Shown here one piece after another: positions 56,736-64,000 of a stretch of DNA of 64,000 nt (the stretch's first letter is position 1; the number at the start of each line of letters is the position of its first letter). Under the pieces are notes generated by a model. The model searched no databases. It had not been told where the DNA came from and saw nothing but the letters and a program-made list of their open reading frames with translations. The stretch is from NCBI GenBank assembly GCA_029339505.1, contig JAQISU010000097.1, positions 5,609,001-5,673,000 of the forward strand. The letters run 5' to 3'. This DNA is from Unio delphinus. Taxonomy: Eukaryota; Mollusca; Bivalvia; Unionida; Unionidae. Made by a program: the position numbers and the translations under genes.

Positions 56736-56784
56736 GGTGAAAATGTCAGTTATTAATTTTATATACAATTATGACATTTTCGCC
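56736..56784. promoter_or_regulatory. Hairpin with TATA loop, copy 3 (right arm)
   Basis: Mirror of 55,807-55,855, 62 bp before the 104-residue gene of this arm. Confidence 0.65.
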
Positions 56785-56845
56785 ATCGATGGTACACATT
56801 ATTATGATATCATTTTAATAATTAATTAAATAACCGCTTTATTAT

Positions 56846-57160
56846 ATGTCTCAGTTCGAGACTGCACTTAACGATTATCGCAATCGCTATCCAAAGTTAA
56901 CGGTTTATGATAAGATCACAGGCACCGGTCGAAGAATTATAACAGAAAAGGGTCCTGATGGTGTCACTCATAAATGTGCAATCCATAAGAATAGAAACTC
57001 AGAGGCGCGTTTTCGTCTCAGTGAAAAATACCATCAGAGTCGGTTGCAAAACTATCAGTTACTCGCTGATATTCTAAAGAGCACCGGAAATAAATACAAC
57101 GTTGAAGTACTCAATGATAAAATCATTGGTGGTGGGATTTCATTTACGCGTGTCAACTGA
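56846..57160 (+). CDS. 104-residue protein of unknown function (right arm)
   Basis: Mirror of 55,431-55,745, identical protein. ATG preceded by GCTTTATTAT. No motif recognised. Confidence 0.55.
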   Translation: MSQFETALNDYRNRYPKLTVYDKITGTGRRIITEKGPDGVTHKCAIHKNRNSEARFRLSEKYHQSRLQNYQLLADILKSTGNKYNVEVLNDKIIGGGISFTRVN

Positions 57161-57162
57161 GA

Positions 57163-58005
57163 TTAGTCATCATCAATGGATCTGCCATCGACTTTATCAT
57201 CGATTTTATCATCAATGATTTTATCATCGAGTACTTCATTGATTTCTTTTATTAACTCACGATCTTCTTCGGGTAGTGATAGCATCCATGTGTTATCTTC
57301 ACGCTGTTTTTGTTTTCGTTTATGTTTTTTCCCTTTTCGTTGGTGTTCTCTTCTTTTTAGTTGTGATTGTTCATCCTTTTGATTCAAAAGTTGATTGTGT
57401 TTACTAGCGAGCTCTGCGTATTTAATTCTAATGAACTCTAACTCACGTCGTACATCATTGAGCTCAGTCATAAGTCTACTACGATCTCGAACTGCATCGC
57501 TACGGTGTTGTTGTGTGGTATCTAATTGGTATTGTAAATCATTTAACGAATCATTGATTGATTGTTGTTGTTGTTGTCGTTGTTGTCGCAGCGCTGTTAA
57601 CTTTCCTTGCAGCAATTTATTCTGATTGGTTAGGTTGGTCACTTGAGATTGCAATTGACATATCATTTCTTTATCAATGATTCTGTCAGTGGTTCTGTCA
57701 GTGACTCTGTCACTGGTGACTCTGTCACTGGTGACGATAGAGCCATTAATGGTAGAACCATTAGCAACATACACTTTTTCATTCAACATTTGATTTATTT
57801 CGTTTTCAACTTCAGCATCAATAAGTCGCTCAATGGGTACATCATTAGTATCATTTCCGATTCCGATTTCATCCGATTTCCAAATTCGATAAATTCTCTG
57901 ATAACTGATTTTATACTTATCAGCGATTTCTGCTATTCCAACACGGTTTCTCAATTGCTTAATCATATTTATGTCATCACGGGTTAGTAATCTACGATGA
58001 GGCAT
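57163..58005 (-). CDS. HTH and coiled-coil protein (right arm)
   Basis: Mirror of 54,586-55,428, identical 280-residue protein: HTH head, Gln-rich coiled coil, basic block, acidic repeat tail. It converges with the 104-residue gene, 2 bp apart. - strand ATG at 58,005. Confidence 0.65.
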   Translation of the reverse strand: MPHRRLLTRDDINMIKQLRNRVGIAEIADKYKISYQRIYRIWKSDEIGIGNDTNDVPIERLIDAEVENEINQMLNEKVYVANGSTINGSIVTSDRVTSDRVTDRTTDRIIDKEMICQLQSQVTNLTNQNKLLQGKLTALRQQRQQQQQSINDSLNDLQYQLDTTQQHRSDAVRDRSRLMTELNDVRRELEFIRIKYAELASKHNQLLNQKDEQSQLKRREHQRKGKKHKRKQKQREDNTWMLSLPEEDRELIKEINEVLDDKIIDDKIDDKVDGRSIDDD

Positions 58006-58213
58006 TATAGAATTAAAAGATATCTTTTAACAACAACAATAACAACAACAATAACAACAACAATGACAAAGTCATTGATGACAAAAAGTCATCAACCGAA
58101 GTAGAGTGTCAAGAAATCTGAGAAGTATTTCTCGCGAGTTGTATTGACAATAGATGATTTCAATCTCTGTCGTAGAAGCGTTATTTCATCGTGAGACACC
58201 TTCGTTCAATGAT

Positions 58214-58264
58214 GGGGAAAGTAGCAAAATTGTATATAAAAATAATAATACTGCTAGTTTCCCC
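58214..58264. promoter_or_regulatory. Hairpin with TATA loop, copy 1 (right arm)
   Basis: Mirror of 54,327-54,377, 14 bp after the stop of the right-arm primase-helicase. Confidence 0.65.
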
Positions 58265-58278
58265 ACTTTTCCATTTGA

Positions 58279-61200
58279 TCAATCTGATGTACCATATCGA
58301 GAAAACCATCCATTAACGATCCATACATGAAATCGTAACATTGTAGTGTGTGTATCCGTTGCAGTCACATCTTTTCCAGCGAATCCCACATCATCAACGG
58401 TTTCATTAATCCATGTATGATCATCTATGAAATCAGATTTCGGCCATTCAGGATAGAACAATGTGAGATTAGATCGATCAGTGTGTTTTTTATCATCGGA
58501 TTGTAATCTTCCACCGAATCCCTTGTAAATCAATTTAATTTTTTCGATGATATTTTTCAGCGTCATAGTAGTTGTTCGCAATCTTTCGTTTGGAAATATT
58601 TCATTGAAGTGTTTTAATAACGCTTGGTATTTATCGAGTTGGTCCGGGTTTTTTAACATCTCATTGATATTCTTGATTAATTCAGCGCGGTTCACAGAAA
58701 CACTTTTCACCGATAAATTATCCGGAACCACATCAGGGAGTTTTAATACTTCAAGGACACTTCTGATTATTTCGAGTTGTTGCCGTGGATTGATTTTATC
58801 AGATCTGCATTGTTGTGTAATAATTGATTTACCATCATTAAATTTATCAACAAGGACTCGCTGGTATCGTTGTAATCGTGATACGTTTTTGTCGAGATGT
58901 TCAATCGTGTTTGTATCCAATTTGCTCACATCAGTTTGAAATACATGATTGAGATACATCAATTTCTTCGCGTAGGGTTCTAAATCCTTTGGATTATTAG
59001 GATCATATCGATGATATTTTTGTTGTTCACTGTCAATATTTCCCGCATTAGCAATTCTTTCTCCGATAGAAGATTTCAAAAAATCATCTACGACGGGATT
59101 ATTATTAATTGCCGCGGCGGAGATTTGTTGCTCTTTTTTTTGTTTTATTTTTTCGCACCACACATCATATTCATCTGGTAATTCCCACGTGATCTCATAC
59201 CCTGTTCGCGCCATCGTTTCAACGAGTCGTCCCGTAAAATAACATTTCGAATTATTCTCGTCAATAATGGCACTGATAAATGCGTATCCATAACTAGAAT
59301 TCACATCATTGAGATTGGGAGTTCTGAACAACAATTCAGTAGAGGATAAATCTCTTTCATGCGATTCAATGGCAGAAATAATATCGTCGCGTGTGAGTGG
59401 TAACGGTGTGGAAGATCGTTTAGTCACTGGTGACTTTGTCACTGAATAATGGATTTCAGTAATGTTTCTGAACCGATGAATTGCTTGTTTAGTTGCTTCT
59501 ACAGATCCTAGTTGTTCAGAAAACACTGACATGTACTTAAATCGTTCGTCCACGATTGATATTCCTGCTTCTACGGTGCAATTATAAATCACTACATCGA
59601 TGTTATTAAACGCGTTAACTGGATCAGCAAAATCTCTTTCTTTTTCTGCAGAATCGGTATCAGCGTGATAGTATTTCACTCGGTATCCTAAATGCTGTAA
59701 CAATTTAGCAAGGGCTTCTACAGAATAATTTCCGTGTCGTTTGTTTTGTGTGAAGACTACTGCACGATTTCCTTGTTGCAGCGCGTCTAACAATTTGATA
59801 TAACTGTCATGATGAGATTGTTCTACAACAAACTTTTTTCCACAATCTGGTTTATACTCGTTGATGATGAATTTCATGTCCGGACGATTTAAAAATTTCT
59901 TGAATAATTCTAGATCATCATTGTTAGCATCTGCGTCTAACACGATTACTCGTTTTGCTGAACAAATCAACCATGTGAGTGTTTCCCAAATTTGTTTTCC
60001 ACGATTCGATGAGATTATTTGACGAAGAATACCATGCCATTCATCTAACAATATCACATCAGGAATTCCCCTGACTCGTACAATGGATTCTATTTGCGAA
60101 ATAACCCTTCGATGAGTTCTTGTATCAAAAATAATTCCTCCATGAATTGTTTCATACGATTCTAGATTATAGTCGATGGTGGTTTTTCTGGTGAACGTCT
60201 TTCTGTAACTCAAATATAACACAGATTGATCATCTCGTATTGATTTCCATGCCGACGCTGACTTTCCCATCCCACAAGCAGACCCATCCATATAGTCATC
60301 GTTGAGGATGATTTTACATCCTTGGCCATTTTCATGAACAGGGGGTTCACAGTAGGTGTAATCCGGAATTCTTTTTGGAAATTCACCGCTGTAGTCTACT
60401 CGGTGATAGTTGTATGATTTCAAGTATTTTTCGTAGCGGGTTTTATCGTTGATGACTTCGTCATCGATGGCTTTGCCATTGGTGACTTTATCACTGACTT
60501 CATCAGAGTCTCTCAGTATCACGATTTTATTTTTTGTAGTCCGGAAACAACCGATCACAAATCGATCAGAGTAAACAACAACAAATGCATCGATGGCTTT
60601 TCCCTCAATGAATCCACCAATCTCATTGTATCCGTGTCGTCGTTGACAAATATTGCAAAACGATCCAGCAACCCTTCCCAGTGAAATCATATTTTTGGTT
60701 TGATTTGTTATTCCAGTGATTTGATCTGGTTGTCCAGTTAACTCGATAGAGATTTGATTGAAATCTTCGTTAGTCAAATCGTCAATGATGGTTCTACCAT
60801 CGATAACAAAGTCACCAACAAAATCATTTGTTTCATTGTCAGTGCGTTTTTCATAACAAGTCTGTACAGAAATAGGACAGGACAATAACAAACTAGATCT
60901 AAAATCCGAATCCTTTAGATTTTCAGGATAAATCAATCGTTTATCGATACTATTTGGTTTTGCTGATCTTGTTCCCGATAATTTGATGCTATGAAGTCCA
61001 GCCTGTGTATCAACATTCCATGATGGTCTGTCTGTGGCAATTTTTTTTAATAATTCTCGATGATTATCAAAATCGATAGGAATCGTTTTCAATAAAATGT
61101 GATAACCGCCGCTGGTTTCAAAAATCAAAACATCATTGACGGAGTCAATTAAGTCATTGAAATACAACAACAATTCTTTCAACGATGGGTTTTTAGAATC

Positions 61201-61494
61201 AATATCGATAGTGGGATATCTCAATCTCTCCCGAGGGATGATTTCGTTAACCGCGGAACATCCTTGAAATTCTGTTATGTCAGGATCATTCACAAAAACG
61301 TAAAATTGTCCCCGTTGTTGAATTATTACGCCACGGCATAAATAACTATCTTCGGTGAGTAGATCGATTGCAGACCTTTTACTAGAAACACTCCAAGCCG
61401 GCATTAAATGACTTTTGTAGTATTCTTGAAGATCGTGATAGGTTTGTGGAGACTGAAAAAACTCATCATCACTATCGGAGTAATCACTAATCAT
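58279..61494 (-). CDS. Primase fused to an origin-binding-protein-type helicase (right arm)
   Basis: Mirror of 51,097-54,312 and intact. It differs from the left-arm protein at six residues: Thr31 to Met, Val225 to Phe, Thr521 to Ala (next to the LD.DAN segment after Walker B), Asn564 to Ser, Gly857 to Ser and Asp1068 to Gly. All motifs listed for the left copy are kept. Both copies could be active. The other genes of the two arms have identical translations, so changes are concentrated in the longest gene. Confidence 0.82.
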   Translation of the reverse strand: MISDYSDSDDEFFQSPQTYHDLQEYYKSHLMPAWSVSSKRSAIDLLTEDSYLCRGVIIQQRGQFYVFVNDPDITEFQGCSAVNEIIPRERLRYPTIDIDSKNPSLKELLLYFNDLIDSVNDVLIFETSGGYHILLKTIPIDFDNHRELLKKIATDRPSWNVDTQAGLHSIKLSGTRSAKPNSIDKRLIYPENLKDSDFRSSLLLSCPISVQTCYEKRTDNETNDFVGDFVIDGRTIIDDLTNEDFNQISIELTGQPDQITGITNQTKNMISLGRVAGSFCNICQRRHGYNEIGGFIEGKAIDAFVVVYSDRFVIGCFRTTKNKIVILRDSDEVSDKVTNGKAIDDEVINDKTRYEKYLKSYNYHRVDYSGEFPKRIPDYTYCEPPVHENGQGCKIILNDDYMDGSACGMGKSASAWKSIRDDQSVLYLSYRKTFTRKTTIDYNLESYETIHGGIIFDTRTHRRVISQIESIVRVRGIPDVILLDEWHGILRQIISSNRGKQIWETLTWLICSAKRVIVLDADANNDDLELFKKFLNRPDMKFIINEYKPDCGKKFVVEQSHHDSYIKLLDALQQGNRAVVFTQNKRHGNYSVEALAKLLQHLGYRVKYYHADTDSAEKERDFADPVNAFNNIDVVIYNCTVEAGISIVDERFKYMSVFSEQLGSVEATKQAIHRFRNITEIHYSVTKSPVTKRSSTPLPLTRDDIISAIESHERDLSSTELLFRTPNLNDVNSSYGYAFISAIIDENNSKCYFTGRLVETMARTGYEITWELPDEYDVWCEKIKQKKEQQISAAAINNNPVVDDFLKSSIGERIANAGNIDSEQQKYHRYDPNNPKDLEPYAKKLMYLNHVFQTDVSKLDTNTIEHLDKNVSRLQRYQRVLVDKFNDGKSIITQQCRSDKINPRQQLEIIRSVLEVLKLPDVVPDNLSVKSVSVNRAELIKNINEMLKNPDQLDKYQALLKHFNEIFPNERLRTTTMTLKNIIEKIKLIYKGFGGRLQSDDKKHTDRSNLTLFYPEWPKSDFIDDHTWINETVDDVGFAGKDVTATDTHTTMLRFHVWIVNGWFSRYGTSD

Positions 61495-61548
61495 TATCAA
61501 TAATGATTTTTTAATCTCTAATTGAATGTTGATTAACGATTAATAATA
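61495..61548. promoter_or_regulatory. Divergent promoter region, right arm
   Basis: Mirror of 51,043-51,096, between the primase-helicase (- strand) and the zinc-finger gene (+ strand). Confidence 0.4.
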
Positions 61549-61866
61549 ATGGTTGAATTACCATCGCATAATAAATGTTCGTGGCTGTTTCAAGGATCCA
61601 CACAACGCTGTGGGAAAAATAGTCTCGGGAAATTCTGTGGGGTTCATAATTGCACTGCAAAACAAGGATGTCCCGAGGGACCGAAACCCTGTCTTGGTTG
61701 TGGAAAAGGAGTCCGGGGAAAATATCAGATTTGCAATGAGTGTGGCGGTCACAAATATCGTTCCGCAATAGAATATCTCCGACGAAAGAATAAACCGATA
61801 CCGACTCCAGAAGAGTTTTTAAAGGATTTACGTGAAAAACAGGCTAAATCGTCAAAATCACAATAA
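61549..61866 (+). CDS. Small cysteine-rich zinc-finger protein (right arm)
   Basis: Mirror of 50,725-51,042, identical 105-residue protein with the same Cys/His sites. It reads in the same direction as the penton-like gene 76 bp downstream, so the two may be co-transcribed. Confidence 0.7.
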   Translation: MVELPSHNKCSWLFQGSTQRCGKNSLGKFCGVHNCTAKQGCPEGPKPCLGCGKGVRGKYQICNECGGHKYRSAIEYLRRKNKPIPTPEEFLKDLREKQAKSSKSQ

Positions 61867-61942
61867 AACAATGAACCCAGCAGAGAGTAAAACTATCATC
61901 ATTCGAATATGGCGAAAGTATCATTGATGTTGGATATAAATC

Positions 61943-63307
61943 ATGAGTATAACACCGATGGAATTACTTCAACGAATAGTGGAGAACATGAACCCAGTAC
62001 GAACAAACATGATATCAATAACATCAACGAAACCCGAGTTTAGTGTGAATTTCCCCTCTCCGATTCCAGTTCGCGAGATCGCGCTAGCAAAACTACGAGT
62101 GTATCACAGTTGGCCTAATATCAGATCAAAACCATTTGGTGGTCAACAACCGAATAACACACTGGTGTTCTCGTACAAGAATAAACCCGATGGTACTCCA
62201 GAGTGGGAAACTGTTTCGTTACCAACTGGGTCGTACCAAATCGAACAAATCAATAATGAAATTCAGCGTAAAATAAAATCAATCACTGGAAAAGAATCAA
62301 AAATCGCTATTAATCTTCATCAACCGACGCTCTCGTCGTCGATCGAAATAAACACAGAAGGATACGTCGTAGATATCTATAACAGCTCGATAAGAACCGT
62401 ACTAGGATGGCCTGAATTACCACCCGGTGGAAAAACCGTTGATGTACCAGAACCACAAAAATCTGATTATATCACCGACGTGATAAAACCGGATAATCCA
62501 ATAAAAAGTTATAAATATCACGAAAAAAGAGATTTTTTTGGTCTCGGACACCGATCAACCAGAGACGAGAGGGTAGGGAACATAATGGAGGTATATTATG
62601 TTGTTGACAAACCTAAAATCGTTAAAAATTTCACAGCAATGAATAATGATTTTTCACTGTTGTTAATATCTCTTAAATCCGGCTCTCTCAGCCGAGATGA
62701 ATTTATCAGCGTCGTAGAAACATGCAATAAAATTATCGACGATATGGAAAAATTTAATTCACAAATTATTCAAGTAATACTCGATGATAAAAACCTCACA
62801 TCGAGAACAGAATTTGCAAAACAATATAAAATCCCCGTGAATGATATTCCAACATTTAAACTACCAGGATATAACGTACCGGAACTAAAAAAACTTCTCA
62901 ATGATGCCATCGATGTTGGTTTTAAAATAATTCATGATACATGGAGAAAATCAATAAAAATCCTCAAACATAATAATGACCCAGACGGTGGCGGCAGGCA
63001 TATCGCTCCGTTCAACGTGAATATTTCATCGGTGATTGCGCTCAATTTAGTGTGTGATGTTATCGAAGGAAGCTATCAAATTAATCTCGAACGATCAAAT
63101 CAAGCTCAGCAAGGATATATTCTTTATTCATTTGCACCAACAGCTCCTCCAGGATTCCTAATTATTGAAAACCCAATTAATCCTGTCTACATGCGATGCC
63201 ATAATAATTCATTAACCAGAATTAATTTCAAACTCACCGACCAGTCAAATAATCTGATTGATTTACAAGAAGAGGTGTTAGCGATTAGTCTGTTTGTAAA
63301 ATCATAA
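61943..63307 (+). CDS. Penton-like / minor capsid protein, palindrome copy (right arm)
   Basis: Mirror of 49,284-50,648, identical 454-residue protein. GGATATAAAT just before the ATG is a likely TATA element. It ends 67 bp before the terminal module. Confidence 0.65.
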   Translation: MSITPMELLQRIVENMNPVRTNMISITSTKPEFSVNFPSPIPVREIALAKLRVYHSWPNIRSKPFGGQQPNNTLVFSYKNKPDGTPEWETVSLPTGSYQIEQINNEIQRKIKSITGKESKIAINLHQPTLSSSIEINTEGYVVDIYNSSIRTVLGWPELPPGGKTVDVPEPQKSDYITDVIKPDNPIKSYKYHEKRDFFGLGHRSTRDERVGNIMEVYYVVDKPKIVKNFTAMNNDFSLLLISLKSGSLSRDEFISVVETCNKIIDDMEKFNSQIIQVILDDKNLTSRTEFAKQYKIPVNDIPTFKLPGYNVPELKKLLNDAIDVGFKIIHDTWRKSIKILKHNNDPDGGGRHIAPFNVNISSVIALNLVCDVIEGSYQINLERSNQAQQGYILYSFAPTAPPGFLIIENPINPVYMRCHNNSLTRINFKLTDQSNNLIDLQEEVLAISLFVKS

Positions 63308-63374
63308 ATGATTTTCATCCTAAAGACTCGATCAAATTATTTATTATTTTTGTTAACCCAGAACTGAAAACTTT

Positions 63375-63602
63375 AGCAGCAGAGAGGGTGGATGACAACA
63401 AGTTGCGACCAAAATTGATTAAAAAATCGTTTTCATTTTTTTAGTTAAAATGATTTCGTAGGGAGATTTCAATCAATTTTTTGTCTGAAAACGTTGTAGG
63501 GTTCGCCTTTTTTTGGTTAAAATAAGATCGTAGGAAGGCTCGTTTTAGGATTTCAATCAAATTTTGTCTGAAAACGTTGTAGGATTCACCCTCTCTGCTG
63601 CT
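63375..63602. repeat. Terminal module of the palindrome, right
   Basis: Mirror of 48,989-49,216. A - strand open frame runs across it only because it is fused to the interrupted MCP codons on its right, so that ORF is chimeric. Confidence 0.85.
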
Positions 63603-63607
63603 AAATG
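63603..63607. repeat. Target-site duplication, right copy (AAATG)
   Basis: AAATG directly after the palindrome, matching 48,984-48,988. Confidence 0.8.
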
Positions 63608-64000
63608 ATTTACGCGCTCCTTGCAACATTGAAATACGTGTTGCGGCTCCTAGATTGAAATTAACGTCGTTGTTTATAATCATATTCTCGACATCAGCAT
63701 CACTATTATCACGTTTTTTTGGTCGTCTTACAACAAATGGATTTCCTCCAGCGGTATTCTTACCATCTTTTGCAAACATCATAGAGGGTCCTGCTGATCT
63801 TGTATAATCATCAGAATATCTCGCTAACCCGATTATTGTTGTAGCCACATCAATATCGCGATCTATGGACTCAATTTCTTTTCCATCAATGAGATATCTA
63901 GCACTCTCAAATAACGCCATAATACCATTATTGACAAAACCGACTTGAGTACCATCTGGATACGGTGCTGGTACAGCAGGAGTATCAGCAGCTGTTACAA
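63603..64000 (-). pseudogene. Major capsid protein, N-terminal part, cut by the palindrome and the window end
   Basis: The - strand frame is open from the window edge (64,000) to the insertion point. It contains VGFVNNGIMALFESARYLID and, after a Lys/Asp-rich part, NFNLGAATRISMLQGARKSF. Because the frame is already open before the ATG at 63,920, the true start lies outside the window. VNNG-MALFE..RY.I and IDRDIDVATTIIGLARYSDD are typical of Polinton-type MCP N-termini. Its frame at the junction is compatible with that of the C-terminal part at 48,988, so one integration event explains the break. The ORF seen across the junction into the terminal module is accidental. Confidence 0.85.

Larger units (their letters stand above)
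48989..63602. mobile_element. 14.6-kb palindromic virus-derived element inserted in the MCP gene
   Basis: Every position x from 48,989 to 56,278 pairs with 112,591-x on the other strand. The arms are 7,290 bp each, the spacer is 34 bp (56,279-56,312), and no indel shifts the register. It starts AGCAGCAGAGAGGGTG and ends with the complement, and the direct repeat AAATG flanks it. Gene order in each arm from the end: terminal module, penton-like, zinc finger, primase-helicase, HTH/coiled-coil, 104-residue protein, 60-residue ORF. No integrase, polymerase, ATPase, protease or MCP gene. The six amino-acid differences I saw between arms are all in the primase-helicase, so the arms are distinct copies. 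Confidence 0.88.
36102..64000. mobile_element. Polinton/Maverick-like endogenous virus element (left end; continues past the window)
   Basis: A left terminus AGCAGCAGAGAAGGTGGA at 36,102 matches the ends of the palindromic element at 48,989-63,602 with about one mismatch in 18. The interval holds the standard Polinton set: packaging ATPase, rve integrase, family B polymerase, adenain-like protease, pX-like minor capsid protein, penton-like protein and double jelly-roll MCP. The left part (36.1-42.6 kb) is decayed, while the structural block (43.4-48.9 kb plus 63.6-64 kb) is open. A further terminal module at 43,064-43,327 means this could instead be two elements side by side, an old one from 36,102 and a younger one from 43,064. 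The right end is outside the window. Confidence 0.8.

Noticed and set aside
48989..63602. Palindrome as a plain assembly artefact
   Set aside because: A target duplication at the outer ends, a unique spacer and six amino-acid differences between arms argue against it. Long reads would settle it.

Overview
The window looks like an invertebrate animal genome, most likely a mollusc and probably a bivalve. It is AT-rich and full of minisatellites. It carries two copies of one tRNA-derived SINE with a 3' end of molluscan type, solo LTRs, decayed LINE fragments and only a few exon-like islands. The species call is inference, because no host gene was named.

Region 1 (1-36,100) is host DNA. It holds one convincing terminal exon (722-943, + strand), one probable internal exon with a WSC-like cysteine pattern (22,369-22,537, - strand) and two weaker exon candidates. 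The rest is tandem arrays (22, 23, 28, 40, 48, 50, 56 and 61 bp periods; the 23-bp array alone covers about 2.4 kb) and dispersed elements. These are a 1.5-kb pogo-type DNA element with TA target duplications, a Tc1/mariner-like MITE, two related solo LTRs (one split a LINE fragment) and two SINEs.

Region 2 (36,102 to beyond 64,000) is endogenous virus-like DNA of the Polinton/Maverick type. From the left: a packaging ATPase with one in-frame stop, a broken Zn-ribbon/phospholipase-A2-like gene, a broken rve integrase whose catalytic Glu codon is a stop, a frameshifted family B DNA polymerase fused to an SF1 helicase, a small zinc-finger gene, and a broken HNH/NUMOD homing endonuclease. At 43,064 lies a 264-bp terminal-type module. 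After it comes an almost intact structural block on the - strand: a penton-like protein, a two-helix membrane protein, a repeat-shaft fibre-like protein, an adenain-like protease, a pX-like minor capsid protein and the major capsid protein (MCP).

Region 3 (48,989-63,602) is the main finding. A 14.6-kb near-perfect palindrome (7,290-bp arms around a 34-bp spacer) sits inside the MCP gene, flanked by a 5-bp direct repeat (AAATG). The C-terminal MCP half lies at its left and the N-terminal half at its right, in compatible frame. Each arm carries a terminal module related to the one at 43,064, a second penton-like gene, the zinc-finger gene, a 1,071-residue primase fused to an origin-binding-protein-type helicase, an HTH/coiled-coil protein, a 104-residue protein and a 60-residue ORF. 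The palindrome has no integrase, capsid, protease or polymerase gene. It therefore looks like a replication-type satellite or sibling element that uses the same ends as its host element, and whose whole gene set lies within its inverted repeats. Hairpins with a conserved TATA-containing loop and a 15-bp mini-palindrome family recur in it.
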